Shown here: positions 1 to 7,421 of the stretch, in pieces
How the letters are laid out: each line of letters begins with the position of its first letter
Position numbering within the stretch: position 1 is the stretch's first letter
Assembly (NCBI GenBank): GCA_023423605.1
Contig: JAFAFF010000140.1
Span: 1 to 11,845, forward strand
Origin: Pseudomonadota bacterium
GTDB taxonomy: Bacteria > Pseudomonadota > Gammaproteobacteria > Xanthomonadales > Xanthomonadaceae
Reading direction: 5' to 3'
Length of the DNA: 11,845 nucleotides
Notes under the pieces: generated by a model
Databases searched by the model: none
What the model saw: the letters and a program-made list of their open reading frames with translations, nothing else
Told to the model about the DNA's origin: nothing
Program-made: the position numbers and the translations under genes

Positions 1-1613
1 CACTCAAGGTGCGTCCCTCGACCCGCCAGTCACCGCTGGTGATCGAGCGCGTGGAGGTTCGGCGCGGCGACAGGATCGTCGAACTCACCCATGAGCCTGC
101 GCTCGCCATCCAGGATGGCGACCGCGACCTGCACATCGTCGCGCGCCTGCTGTCGTTCAGCGATGCCGCGTCCAACGCATACCGGTATCGACTGGCCGGC
201 TACGATCCGGACTGGGTGGATGCCGGCGCGGCCGGTGAACGTGTGTTTTCGCGCCTGCCGCCAGGCCAGTACCAGCTGGAAGTGCAGGCACGTTCGGTGG
301 ACCATGTGTGGTCGCAGGTACAGCGGCTGGATTTCCAGGTGCTGCCTCCGTGGTGGCGGAGCCTGACCGGGATGCTGTTGCTGCTGACCGCGGTGCTGGT
401 GCTGCTGAGTGGATTCGCCTGGCTGTACCGCCGGCGCCTGCAGCGCCGGCATGCGTTCCAGATGGCGGTACACAAGCAGGAAGTCGCCGAGCAGGCTTCG
501 GCGGCGAAGACGCGTTTCCTGGCCACGCTGGGCCATGAGGTGCGCACGCCGATGACCGGCGTGCTGGGCATGACCGAGCTGCTGTTGTCCTCGCCATTGG
601 AAGCACGCCAGCGCGGCTATGCCGAATCCATCCGCATGGCCGGCGAGCATCTGTTGCTGCTGGTGAATGATGCGCTGGATCTGGCGCGCATCGAATCCGG
701 GCGGCTGGAGCTGCAGACCCAGACGTTCAGCCTGCATGCCCTGCTCGCGGATCTGGAATCACTGATGGCACCGCTCGCCCAGCGCAAGCAGTTGTGGCTG
801 ACTGTGCGCCAGCAGTTGCCGGAAGGACTCACGGCCGTCGGCGATCCGCTGCGTGTGCGGCAGATCCTCCTGAACCTGGTGGGCAATGCGGTGAAGTTCA
901 CCCAGCACGGCGGCATCACACTGCATGTCCAGGCGGAAGGCCCGGAGCAGGGCCTGTTGTTCCAGATCACCGATACCGGGCCAGGCATCGGGGTAGAGCA
1001 GCGCAAGCGGCTGTTCCGTCGTTTCGAGCAGGGCGATGGCGCACGTACGGCGGCGCAGTACGGTGGCAGCGGGCTGGGCCTGGCCATCAGCCGCGAACTG
1101 GCGGTGTCCATGGGCGGCAGTATCGATGTGGAAAGCCGGCTGGGACAGGGCACGCGCTTCAGCGTCAGCTTGCCGTTGCCGCTTCACCGTGGCCCGGTGG
1201 ACGATGCCAGGATACCGGCCATGGCGCCGGCTGGCGTGGCATCGTCTGCGGCGCCGTTGCGGATACTGCTGGTGGAGGATGATCCGACCGTGGCCGAAGT
1301 GGTGATGGGGCTGCTCGGCGCGCGCGGACACCAGGTCGTGCATGCGATGCATGCGCTGGCGGCGTTGCAGGAGATGGCGGCGGATACCTTCGATATCGGC
1401 CTGCTGGATCTGGATCTGCCGGGATTGAGCGGCTTCGATCTGGCACGGCACCTGCGCAGCCAGGGCCATGGATTGCCGTTGCTGGCGGTCAGCGCCCGCA
1501 CCGACCCGGACCTGGCCGAACAGGTGCGAGCTGCTGGCATGCAGGGCATGCTGCGCAAACCGGTCAGTGGAGACCTGCTCACCGAAGCCATCGCGCGCGC
1601 GATGGCGGCGTAG
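1..1613 (+). CDS. Hybrid sensor histidine kinase with receiver domain (5' partial, propeller/Y_Y_Y type)
   Basis: The frame is open to the left edge, so the N-terminus (probably a periplasmic beta-propeller sensor) lies outside the window. Residues below are counted from the GTG at 9. A Y_Y_Y-like beta-sandwich spans about 40-112 (YRYRLAGYDPDW, then LPPGQYQLEVQA). One membrane helix follows at about 119-140. The HisKA H-box FLATLGHEVRTPMTG has the phosphoacceptor His at about 176. The ATPase domain shows an N-box (Asn about 293 in LLNLVGNAVKF), G1 DTGPGIG and G2 GGSGLGLAIS. A C-terminal receiver begins at RILLVEDD, with phosphoacceptor Asp about 467 (LLDLDLPG) and Lys about 517 (RKP). All catalytic residues are present, so it should autophosphorylate and pass phosphate to its own receiver. 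The ligand is unknown, and no DNA-binding partner is in the window. The stop codon lies inside a SMAG repeat. Family call is firm; specific role is not. Confidence 0.93.
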   Translation, partial: LKVRPSTRQSPLVIERVEVRRGDRIVELTHEPALAIQDGDRDLHIVARLLSFSDAASNAYRYRLAGYDPDWVDAGAAGERVFSRLPPGQYQLEVQARSVDHVWSQVQRLDFQVLPPWWRSLTGMLLLLTAVLVLLSGFAWLYRRRLQRRHAFQMAVHKQEVAEQASAAKTRFLATLGHEVRTPMTGVLGMTELLLSSPLEARQRGYAESIRMAGEHLLLLVNDALDLARIESGRLELQTQTFSLHALLADLESLMAPLAQRKQLWLTVRQQLPEGLTAVGDPLRVRQILLNLVGNAVKFTQHGGITLHVQAEGPEQGLLFQITDTGPGIGVEQRKRLFRRFEQGDGARTAAQYGGSGLGLAISRELAVSMGGSIDVESRLGQGTRFSVSLPLPLHRGPVDDARIPAMAPAGVASSAAPLRILLVEDDPTVAEVVMGLLGARGHQVVHAMHALAALQEMAADTFDIGLLDLDLPGLSGFDLARHLRSQGHGLPLLAVSARTDPDLAEQVRAAGMQGMLRKPVSGDLLTEAIARAMAA

Positions 1614-1634
1614 AGCCGGGCTCTGCCCGGCTGC
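1610..1634 (+). repeat. SMAG (GTAG-type REP) palindrome
   Basis: The element starts with GTAG. It then has a perfect 7-bp stem, AGCCGGG (1614-1620) and CCCGGCT (1626-1632), around the loop CTCTG. Near-identical copies occur at 8755-8778 and 8791-8814, and a variant at 8718-8742. GTAG-headed palindromes of this kind are the SMAG family of Stenotrophomonas maltophilia, mobilised in trans by REP-associated tyrosine transposases. Its TAG (1611-1613) is the stop codon of the histidine kinase. It lies between convergent genes and could also act as an mRNA 3'-end hairpin. Confidence 0.9.
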
Positions 1635-1643
1635 GTCGGCACA

Positions 1644-1660
1644 AGGTTGCCGGGCAACCT
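1644..1660. terminator. Stem-loop between convergent genes (possible terminator)
   Basis: A perfect 7-bp inverted repeat, AGGTTGC (1644-1650) and GCAACCT (1654-1660), encloses the 3-nt loop CGG. It sits just beyond the SMAG element, 7 bp from the stop codon of the minus-strand transporter. Position suggests a bidirectional 3'-end structure. There is no T-run on either side, so intrinsic termination is unproven. Confidence 0.4.
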
Positions 1661-1666
1661 CCGGTA

Positions 1667-3064
1667 TTACTCGGCCACTTCTTCCACCTGTTTCGGCTCG
1701 GGGCCGGTATCGGGCAGTTGCCAGAACACCAGGGTGGAGGTCAGCGTGATGGCACCGACGCACAGGAACGTGGCGTGCAACGCGGCGGTAGCACCATGCG
1801 CTTCCAGCGGCGCGAAGGCCGCCAGCAGGCTGCCGGCCGCCGCGGCGCCAAAGCCCGCGGCAAGCATCATCACCATCGACAGCAGGCTGTTGCCGGAACT
1901 GGCGTACTCGCGATCCAGGTCGCGCAGCGTCACGGTGTTCATCACGGTGAACTGGAGCGAATTGACGGCACCGAACAGGGCCAGCTGCAGCAGCCTCCAG
2001 CCCAGCGACTGGCCAGGCGTCATCAGGGCGAAGCTGGCCATGGCGATGCCCACCAGCACCGTGTTGGTCATCAGCACGCGGCGGTAGCCGAAGCGTTCCA
2101 CCAGCCTGACCGCCATCTTCTTGGAGAGCATGCCGGCGGCAGCCACGGGGATCATCATCAGGCCGGCGTTCATCGGGCTCATGCCCATGCCGACCTGCAG
2201 CAGCAGTGGAATCAGCAGGGGCATCGCGCTGCTGCCGACACGGGAGAACAGGTTGCCGAGGATGCCGATGCGATAGCTTGGCACCCGGAACAGCGCCAGC
2301 GAAAACAGTGGCGAGGTGGAATTGGCGGCATGCAGCCAGTAGCCGGCCAGTGCCGCCAGCCCGGCCACCGTCATCAGCATCACCAGCGCGTGCGGCGTGC
2401 CCATGCCGGAAATCCCGTCCAGCGCCAGCGACAGCACCACCATGCCGAAGGCGAGCATCAGGTAACCGCGCAGGTCGAAGCGCGAGCGATGGCTGGCGTA
2501 ATGATCGGGCATCACCTTCATCGCCACGGCGTAGCCGATCACGCCGATGGGCAGGTTGATCAGGAATGCCCAGTGCCAGGATGCGACCTCGACCAGCCAG
2601 CCGCCGAGCGTGGGCCCGATCAGCGGGCCGACCAGCGCGGGAATGGCGATGAAACTCATTGCGCGCAGGAAATCGTCGCGCGGCACCGAGCGCATCACCG
2701 CAAGGCGCCCCACCGGCAGCAGCATCGCGCCGCCGATGCCCTGCAGCACCCGTGCGGCGACCAGTTGATGCAGGTGCTGGGCCAGGGCACAGGCCAGCGA
2801 ACCCAGGGTGAACAGGATGATCGCAACCAGGAACGTGCGGCGCGTGCCGAAACGGTCGGCGATCCAGCCCGATGCCGGAATGAAGGTGGCGACCGCCAGC
2901 GCATAGCTGAAAACGACCGACTGCATCTGCAGGGGGCTTTCGCCCAGGCTGTGTGCCATCGCCGGCAATGCCGTGTTGACGATGGTCGAATCCAGCATCT
3001 GCATGAAGATCGCCAGCGATACCAGCCACAGCAGCGGGCGGATGGAGGCGTAACCTGTTGTCAT
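1667..3064 (-). CDS. MFS drug:H+ antiporter, DHA2 (EmrB/QacA, MdtD-like)
   Basis: This encodes an inner-membrane transporter of about 465 residues, close to the length of E. coli MdtD. It is rich in hydrophobic helices along its whole length. Diagnostic motifs are the DHA2 helix-1 motif LDSTIVNTALPAMA, the MFS motif A in the first cytoplasmic loop (GWIADRFGTRR), and the antiporter motif C in helix 5 (GPLIGPTLGGWL). It probably exports hydrophobic or cationic compounds using the proton gradient; the substrate cannot be read from sequence. The chosen start is the ATG at 3064, just before the first helix. An in-frame GTG at 3094 would add ten residues, and neither start has a clear Shine-Dalgarno. 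It lies downstream of hemE on the same strand and may be partly co-transcribed. It converges with the histidine kinase. No adjacent membrane-fusion protein is visible. Confidence 0.9.
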   Translation of the reverse strand: MTTGYASIRPLLWLVSLAIFMQMLDSTIVNTALPAMAHSLGESPLQMQSVVFSYALAVATFIPASGWIADRFGTRRTFLVAIILFTLGSLACALAQHLHQLVAARVLQGIGGAMLLPVGRLAVMRSVPRDDFLRAMSFIAIPALVGPLIGPTLGGWLVEVASWHWAFLINLPIGVIGYAVAMKVMPDHYASHRSRFDLRGYLMLAFGMVVLSLALDGISGMGTPHALVMLMTVAGLAALAGYWLHAANSTSPLFSLALFRVPSYRIGILGNLFSRVGSSAMPLLIPLLLQVGMGMSPMNAGLMMIPVAAAGMLSKKMAVRLVERFGYRRVLMTNTVLVGIAMASFALMTPGQSLGWRLLQLALFGAVNSLQFTVMNTVTLRDLDREYASSGNSLLSMVMMLAAGFGAAAAGSLLAAFAPLEAHGATAALHATFLCVGAITLTSTLVFWQLPDTGPEPKQVEEVAE

Positions 3065-3158
3065 CGGAACGGGCTTGACGCGGACGGGGCGCACATCATC
3101 GCGCAGTGACGGTCACGTTGCGATCAATGCGCACCGGACCGCCGTGTCGGGAAGATCC

Positions 3159-4232
3159 TCAACGTGCGCTGAGGCGGTGCACCGCATCCACCAGCACCTG
3201 CACACTGGCCGGGTCCATGTCCGGTGACATGCCATGGCCCAGATTGAATATGTGGCCTTCCCGCGAACCGCCGTTGCCTGCCGCGTAGCTGTCCAGCACG
3301 CGACCGGCCGCAGCGGTGATCGCTTCGGGCGCGGCATACAACGTGGTGGGGTCCAGGTTGCCCTGCAACGCGACGCGTCCGCCGGTACGGCGTGCCGCAT
3401 CTTCCAGGTCCAGCGTCCAGTCGATGCCGAGCGCATCGGCGCCGGTATGCGACAGTGCTTCCAGGTGCAGCCCGGTGCCCTTGCCGAACAGGATCAGCGG
3501 CGTGCGCTGGCTGCCCTGGCCGCGCTCCAGTTCCGTGGCGATGCGCTGCAGGTAGCGCAGCGAGAATTCACGGTACATCGCCGGCGAAAGCACGCCTCCC
3601 CAGGTATCGAACACCTGCAGCGCCTGTGCGCCGGCCGCGCGCTGCGCGCCCAGGTAGGCGATCACCGCATCGGTCACCACCTCCAGCAACGTGTGCAGTG
3701 CCTGCGGATGATTCAGCGCCATCGCCTTGATGCGCGCGAAATCCTTGCTGCCGCCGCCTTCCACCATGTAGCAGGCGAGTGTCCAGGGGCTGCCGGAGAA
3801 CCCGATCAGCGGAACCTGTCCATCCAGTTCGCGGCGGATCACCCGGATGGCATCCATCACGTAGCCCAGTTCCTGTTCCATGTCCGGCACGGCGAGCCGC
3901 GCGATGGCGGCTTCATCGCGCACGGGGTGACGGAACTTCGGTCCCTCGCCTTCGACGAAGTACAGCTCCAGGCCCATCGCATCGGGCACGGTGAGGATGT
4001 CGGAAAACAGGATGGCCGCATCCAGCGGGAAGCGGCGCAGCGGCTGCAGGGTCACCTCGCAGGCGATCTGCGGGTTCTTGGCCATGGCCAGGAAGCTGCC
4101 GGCCTTCGCGCGGGTGGCGCGATACTCCGGCAGGTAACGCCCGGCCTGGCGCATCAGCCACACCGGTGTCTGGTCCACCGGTTCACGGCGCAGGGCGCGC
4201 AGCAGGCGGTCGTTGCGGAGGGCAGCGGTCAC
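3159..4232 (-). CDS. hemE: Uroporphyrinogen decarboxylase
   Basis: HemE removes the four acetate carboxyls of uroporphyrinogen III to give coproporphyrinogen III in the cytoplasm, an early committed step toward heme. The 357-residue product is full length for the family. It carries signature 1 ([16 protein letters not shown], residues 23-38), the catalytic aspartate region FSDIL (Asp78), signature 2 ([19 protein letters not shown]), GIDWTLD, QGNLDP and the C-terminal FNLGHG. The start is the GTG at 4232, because AAGGA lies 9 nt upstream and the conserved homology begins there ([10 protein letters not shown]). The frame stays open upstream to 4415 but would overlap the WGR gene. It lies 58 bp downstream of the WGR gene and behind aroB, so readthrough from those promoters is likely. 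No key residue is missing. Confidence 0.97.
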   Translation of the reverse strand: MTAALRNDRLLRALRREPVDQTPVWLMRQAGRYLPEYRATRAKAGSFLAMAKNPQIACEVTLQPLRRFPLDAAILFSDILTVPDAMGLELYFVEGEGPKFRHPVRDEAAIARLAVPDMEQELGYVMDAIRVIRRELDGQVPLIGFSGSPWTLACYMVEGGGSKDFARIKAMALNHPQALHTLLEVVTDAVIAYLGAQRAAGAQALQVFDTWGGVLSPAMYREFSLRYLQRIATELERGQGSQRTPLILFGKGTGLHLEALSHTGADALGIDWTLDLEDAARRTGGRVALQGNLDPTTLYAAPEAITAAAGRVLDSYAAGNGGSREGHIFNLGHGMSPDMDPASVQVLVDAVHRLSAR

Positions 4233-4290
4233 GGCGGGGATTCCTTGTGTGGGTGCGGCGCGGGGCAGCGGTGAAGAAGGAGCAGCAGGT

Positions 4291-4530
4291 TCATGGGCTG
4301 CTGGAGACCAGGGCCAGGCCACGATGCAGTTCGGCATCGCGCGCCTTGTCGAAGGCCTGCCGGGCGTCCTGTTCCCGCAGGTACAGTTCACGGCGCAGCT
4401 GCGAACGCATGCCAACGCGACCGGACTCGCGCAGCAGTTCCCAACCGCCGAACAGGTCCGGCTGCAGGCTGAGGCGGAGGAAGCGCGGCGCTTCGTTGCC
4501 GGTTGCAGGTTGTTGCAGGTGCGCTTGCAT
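4291..4530 (-). CDS. Small WGR-domain protein with degenerate WGR motif
   Basis: The product is a 79-residue protein consisting almost entirely of one WGR-like domain. Residues 17-40 read [24 protein letters not shown], followed by a charged helical tail ([20 protein letters not shown]) typical of the end of the domain. WGR domains occur in PARPs and in stand-alone bacterial proteins, and in PARPs they bind nucleic acid. The motif tryptophan is Ser36 here, giving SGR, while Trp30 upstream is kept. It lies 65 bp after aroB and 58 bp before hemE on the same strand. The start is the ATG at 4530, where the homology begins. There is no Shine-Dalgarno, but TACAAT ends 6 nt upstream, which suggests a leaderless mRNA. 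A longer frame runs upstream into aroB but is low-complexity and unlikely. The molecular role is unknown. Confidence 0.8.
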   Translation of the reverse strand: MQAHLQQPATGNEAPRFLRLSLQPDLFGGWELLRESGRVGMRSQLRRELYLREQDARQAFDKARDAELHRGLALVSSSP

Positions 4531-4536
4531 GCGCCG

Positions 4537-4542
4537 ATTGTA
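4537..4542 (-). promoter_or_regulatory. Candidate -10 box for leaderless WGR gene (and hemE)
   Basis: On the minus strand this hexamer reads TACAAT, one base from the TATAAT consensus. Exactly 6 nt separate it from the ATG at 4530, so transcription would begin at or next to the A of the start codon. No good -35 hexamer is seen at 16-18 bp. The call rests on the -10 and its spacing. It would make the WGR-hemE segment partly independent of aroKB. Confidence 0.45.
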
Positions 4543-4557
4543 CCGGTGTTGCCGACT

Positions 4558-4575
4558 CGCGGCCGGTCGGCCGCG
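4558..4575. repeat. GC-rich inverted repeat after aroB
   Basis: A perfect 7-bp palindrome, CGCGGCC (4558-4564) and GGCCGCG (4569-4575), has a 4-nt loop. It lies 20 bp past the aroB stop and upstream of the WGR -10 box. There is no U-tract after it on the minus strand. It could slow RNA polymerase, protect the aroKB mRNA end, or simply reflect high GC. Confidence 0.35.
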
Positions 4576-4595
4576 GGGCGCGGGCGAGGCCTGGG

Positions 4596-5708
4596 TCAGG
4601 GTGCGGACAGTATCGCCAGCACTGCTTCGTCGGGCACGCCGGCCACCACTTCGGCACGGCCCATGCCACGCCACAGCACCAGGCGCAGGCGGCCGGCGAC
4701 GTTCTTCTTGTCCAGGCGCATGCGTTCCAGCAGGGCCAGCGGGTCCAGGCCGGCGGGGATCGCCACCGGCAGGCCCACCTGCAGCAGCAGTGCCCGCAGG
4801 CGATCGCCATCCGACTCGGGCGCCATGCCCAGCGCGGTGGAAAGTCGCGCGGCGAGTACCATGCCGACGGCCACCGCCTCGCCGTGGTTGAGCGCATCGC
4901 GACCCGGTGCCGAGTACCCCTGTTCGGTTTCGATGGCGTGGCCGAAGGTATGGCCGAGATTGAGCAGTGCACGTTCGCCCTTTTCGAACGGATCGCGTTC
5001 GACGATGGCAGCCTTGTGCGCGCAGCTGCGGGCAATGGCTTCGGCAAGCGCGGCATCGTCGCCGGCCGACAGTGCATCGGCGTGCCGCTGCAGCCAGTCG
5101 AAGAAGCCTGCATCGCCCAGCGCGCCGTACTTGATGACCTCGGCCAGGCCCGCGCGCAGTTCGCGTGCGGGCAGGGTGGCCAGCACGCGGGTATCGGCGA
5201 TCACCGCGCAGGGTGGATGGAACGCGCCGACCAGGTTCTTTCCGGCCGGGATGTCCACGGCGGTCTTGCCGCCTACCGACGAATCCACCATCGCCAGCAG
5301 GGTGGTGGGCAGCTGCACGCAGTCCACGCCGCGCATCCAGCAGGCTGCGGCGAAACCGGCCAGGTCACCGACCACGCCGCCGCCCAGTGCGAAAACGCAG
5401 GCGTCGCGGGTGGCGCCCAGGGCGGCCAGCGCTTCGATCATGCGGCCGAACTCGTGCAGCGTCTTCGACGCTTCGCCGGCGGCCAGCACATGTTCGCCGA
5501 TGATCAGTTCCGGGCGTGCCTGCACCAGGGTGTCGCGCAGCGCGGGAAGGTAGCGTGGAGCAACCTCGCTGTCGCTGACCAGCAGCACATGGCGGCCACG
5601 CACGTGGCGGGCGAGCAGATCACCCCGCTGCTGCAGGCCCGGGCCGATGGAAATGGAATACGGATGGGCGCCGCCGACGGCGACGTCAAGGGGAGGGGCG
5701 GAGGTCAT
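4596..5708 (-). CDS. aroB: 3-Dehydroquinate synthase
   Basis: AroB converts DAHP to 3-dehydroquinate, the second step of the shikimate pathway, using NAD+ and a divalent metal in the cytoplasm. The 370-residue product has the expected length. Visible motifs are the NAD-binding [13 protein letters not shown] (107-119), [19 protein letters not shown] (134-152), [10 protein letters not shown] (157-166) and [10 protein letters not shown]. The probable metal ligands are Glu190, His253 (LNLGH) and His275 (NHGEAV). The interval between the two histidines is 22 residues, against 17 in E. coli AroB; the extra residues fall in [14 protein letters not shown]. The ATG at 5708 overlaps the aroK stop in an ATGA arrangement, so the two are translationally coupled. 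It is complete, with no odd features. Confidence 0.97.
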   Translation of the reverse strand: MTSAPPLDVAVGGAHPYSISIGPGLQQRGDLLARHVRGRHVLLVSDSEVAPRYLPALRDTLVQARPELIIGEHVLAAGEASKTLHEFGRMIEALAALGATRDACVFALGGGVVGDLAGFAAACWMRGVDCVQLPTTLLAMVDSSVGGKTAVDIPAGKNLVGAFHPPCAVIADTRVLATLPARELRAGLAEVIKYGALGDAGFFDWLQRHADALSAGDDAALAEAIARSCAHKAAIVERDPFEKGERALLNLGHTFGHAIETEQGYSAPGRDALNHGEAVAVGMVLAARLSTALGMAPESDGDRLRALLLQVGLPVAIPAGLDPLALLERMRLDKKNVAGRLRLVLWRGMGRAEVVAGVPDEAVLAILSAP

Positions 5709-6247
5709 GCGGGAAGGTCCTGTCGCTGCCAGAGCGCGGCCAGCCTGACGACAAGCTGGGCGGTCGCCTCGGCGGCGGTGAAGAGATCGGTATCCAGGGT
5801 GATGTCGGCCAGTTGCCGGTACAGCGGGTCGCGTTGTTCGGCCAGCGCACGCAGTACCTGTTCGCGGTCCGGGCGCTGCAGCAGCGGTCGGGCGCGGTCG
5901 CGCGCCAGCCGCTGCAGCTGCGCGGCCACGCTGACGCGCAGATAGACCACGTAGCCATGGCGGGCGATTGCGTCGCGGTTGTCCGGATGCAGCACCGCGC
6001 CGCCGCCGGTGGAAACCAGCCTGCCGCAGCCGGCAAGCAGCTGCTGCAGTACCTGGCGTTCGTGCTCGCGGAAGCCCGCTTCGCCGGCATGCTCGAAGAT
6101 CGTCGCGATACTGGCCCCGGCAGCCTCCACGATGGCCTGGTCCACGTCGACGAATTCCAGCGTGAAGCGTTCGGCAAGGCGACGGCCGATGCAGGTTTTT
6201 CCGGCGCCCATCGGGCCGATCAGGATCAGGTTCGGTGCGGGGTTCAT
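5705..6247 (-). CDS. aroK: Shikimate kinase
   Basis: AroK phosphorylates shikimate at the 3-hydroxyl with ATP in the cytoplasm. The 180-residue product is typical in size. It has a Walker A loop GPMGAGKT (11-18). Shikimate-binding residues are Asp36 in FVDVD, Arg60 in GFREHE and the glycine triad STGGGA (79-84). The lid arginine is Arg120 (RARPLL), and Arg140 sits in QRDPLYR. The start is the ATG at 6247, matching the usual short N-terminus before the P-loop. An in-frame GTG at 6265 would add six residues, but the GGAGG at 6266-6270 touches it, and the same GGAGG is 18 nt from the ATG. Neither is an orthodox ribosome site; TAGCAT 8 nt before the ATG allows a near-leaderless start. It leads the aroKB-WGR-hemE cluster. 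Confidence 0.95.
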   Translation of the reverse strand: MNPAPNLILIGPMGAGKTCIGRRLAERFTLEFVDVDQAIVEAAGASIATIFEHAGEAGFREHERQVLQQLLAGCGRLVSTGGGAVLHPDNRDAIARHGYVVYLRVSVAAQLQRLARDRARPLLQRPDREQVLRALAEQRDPLYRQLADITLDTDLFTAAEATAQLVVRLAALWQRQDLPA

Positions 6248-6343
6248 GCCTGGCGATGCTAACACCTCCGTGTCCTGGCCTTTACGTCCTTCACGTCATC
6301 GTCGACGTTCGCGGAATGTCCCGCGCCAACCGGAGAACACGCC
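6248..6343. promoter_or_regulatory. Divergent aroK / dodecin control region
   Basis: These 96 bp must hold promoters for aroK (minus) and the dodecin gene (plus). On the minus strand TAGCAT at 6256-6261 is a possible aroK -10. On the plus strand GGAG at 6332-6335 is the dodecin Shine-Dalgarno. Between them ACGTC (6293-6297) and GACGT (6304-6308) form a 5-6-5 inverted repeat, with another ACGTC at 6284-6288. These could be an operator but are too short to be sure. No consensus -35/-10 pair is convincing on either strand. Confidence 0.35.
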
Positions 6344-6547
6344 ATGTCGGTCGCCAAGGTCATCGAGATCAATGCTTCCTCGCCCACCAGCGTGGAGGAT
6401 GCCGTGCGCAATGGCCTGAAGAAGGTCGCCGGCACCGTCAACGGCATCCAGGGTGCCTGGATCAACGAGACCAAGGTGGTCACCGATGCCAGCGGCGATA
6501 TCACCGAATGGCGGGTCAACCTGCGTGTCACCTTCCTGGTGGAATGA
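6344..6547 (+). CDS. Dodecin family flavin-binding protein
   Basis: The product is a 67-residue protein with the dodecin layout: strand (VAKVIEINASS), helix (SVEDAVRNGLKKVAGTV), then two strands (GAWINETKVVTD and ITEWRVNLRVTFLVE). Dodecins form hollow dodecamers that store or buffer flavins such as FMN or riboflavin in the cytoplasm. The flavin-stacking tryptophan is likely Trp39. The position of the conserved glutamine in characterised archaeal dodecins seems to be Arg57 (WRVNL), so flavin binding may differ. The ATG at 6344 follows CCGGAGAACACGCC, a good Shine-Dalgarno spaced 8 nt. It is divergent from aroK and ends 6 bp from the convergent kinase gene, with no obvious terminator between. 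FMN-dependent PdxH lies nearby, but a functional link is only a guess. Confidence 0.9.
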   Translation: MSVAKVIEINASSPTSVEDAVRNGLKKVAGTVNGIQGAWINETKVVTDASGDITEWRVNLRVTFLVE

Positions 6548-6553
6548 TGCGCC

Positions 6554-7381
6554 TCAGCGCAGTGCCAGTACCTGGCGCTGCGCGTCCAGCTGCACCACCC
6601 GGTCGGAGAGTGCCGGCAGGGTGCGCAGTGCCTGCCGGCTGACCCGTTCGTAATACTGTACGAAACGTTCCAGCTGCGGGCGGCTCATGCCGTGCCGGCC
6701 GGGTTGAGCGGCCTGCAGCGCCTGTTCCTGCTGCCAGCGCCAGCGTGGCACTACCGAGAAATCCGGCGGCTGCAGGAACCAGAGGCGGTCACAGCGCTGC
6801 CACATTGCCTGGTAGTCGTTGGCCAACGCCTGGTTGCACCAGCGCCGCCAGCGGCCATCGCCGTCGGCCTCGCGCTCCAGGGCGTTGAGCGCAGGCTCCA
6901 GGTCCGCCTCGTCCTGTGCCGGCGTGCCCAGGAACCAGCCTTCGAACACCAGCAGGTTCAGGGGCTGGGCCAAGGGCTGCCATTGCGTTTCAGGGAGGCG
7001 TTCGTCGGCAAGCTTGTCGAAGCGTGGCAATGCCACCGGCTGCCGTGCAGCCACTGCATCCAGCACTGCATGCGCCAATGGCAGGTCGTGGGTGCCCGGT
7101 GGCCCGCGGGTGATCAGCAGTGGATGCACCTGGCGGGCCAGGCGTTGCCGCTGGGCACGGGTAAGGTAGACATCATCGATGGAGAGCGTTGCCGCATGGA
7201 GCCCGCGGTGCCGCGCCTGTGCCACGATCTGCGTGGCCAGCGTCGATTTGCCGCTGCCCTGCAACCCGCTGATCGCCAGTACCGGCACCCTCGCGCCGCT
7301 ATCCAGCGCATCGTCAAGCGCCTGTTCGGCCAGCGTTTCCGGAAATCCTTTGCCGTGGGGCATGTACGCAGCGGTGACCAT
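6554..7381 (-). CDS. P-loop kinase, D-glycerate 3-kinase-like (GlyK/TDA10 family)
   Basis: The product is a cytoplasmic P-loop kinase of 275 residues. It has Walker A GLQGSGKST (39-47), SIDDVYLT (67-74, a likely Walker B/acceptor segment), RGPPGTHDL (92-100), PRFDKLADER (119-128) and FEGWFLG (146-152). This motif series matches plant glycerate kinase GLYK, yeast TDA10 and related bacterial proteins, which transfer phosphate from ATP to small organic acids such as D-glycerate. The true substrate here is not proven, so no symbol is given. The chosen start is the ATG at 7381; another in-frame ATG lies at 7363, and the frame stays open further upstream into pdxH. There is no Shine-Dalgarno, but TATTGT ends 6 nt before 7381, consistent with a leaderless transcript. 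It diverges from pdxH with 40 bp between start codons and converges with the dodecin gene. Confidence 0.85.
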   Translation of the reverse strand: MVTAAYMPHGKGFPETLAEQALDDALDSGARVPVLAISGLQGSGKSTLATQIVAQARHRGLHAATLSIDDVYLTRAQRQRLARQVHPLLITRGPPGTHDLPLAHAVLDAVAARQPVALPRFDKLADERLPETQWQPLAQPLNLLVFEGWFLGTPAQDEADLEPALNALEREADGDGRWRRWCNQALANDYQAMWQRCDRLWFLQPPDFSVVPRWRWQQEQALQAAQPGRHGMSRPQLERFVQYYERVSRQALRTLPALSDRVVQLDAQRQVLALR

Positions 7382-7421
7382 GCAGCCACAATAGCTCAAT
7401 CCCTGTAACAAGAAAGCAGCC
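7382..7421. promoter_or_regulatory. Compact 40-bp divergent promoter region, kinase / pdxH
   Basis: On the minus strand TATTGT (7388-7393) is a candidate -10 for the kinase, 6 nt from its ATG. On the plus strand AAGAAAG (7410-7416) is a weak ribosome site for pdxH. With 40 bp available, the -35 region of each promoter must overlap the other gene's promoter or coding sequence, so the two transcription units may interfere. No known operator is recognised. Confidence 0.4.

Noticed and set aside
759..3029. Long minus-strand open frame across the kinase and transporter genes
   Set aside because: It is a GC-driven shadow. It overlaps well-supported kinase and MFS genes in other frames, and its translation is rich in Arg, Ala, Gln and His with no domain.
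3234..4274. Plus-strand open frame opposite hemE
   Set aside because: It is antisense to a complete hemE with all signature motifs, and its own translation shows no family features.
4233..4415. Longer N-terminus for HemE
   Set aside because: The extra residues would run into the WGR gene and lack homology. The GTG at 4232 has a good Shine-Dalgarno at the right spacing.
6266..6270. GGAGG as Shine-Dalgarno of aroK
   Set aside because: It touches the in-frame GTG at 6265 and is 18 nt from the ATG at 6247, so neither spacing works well.
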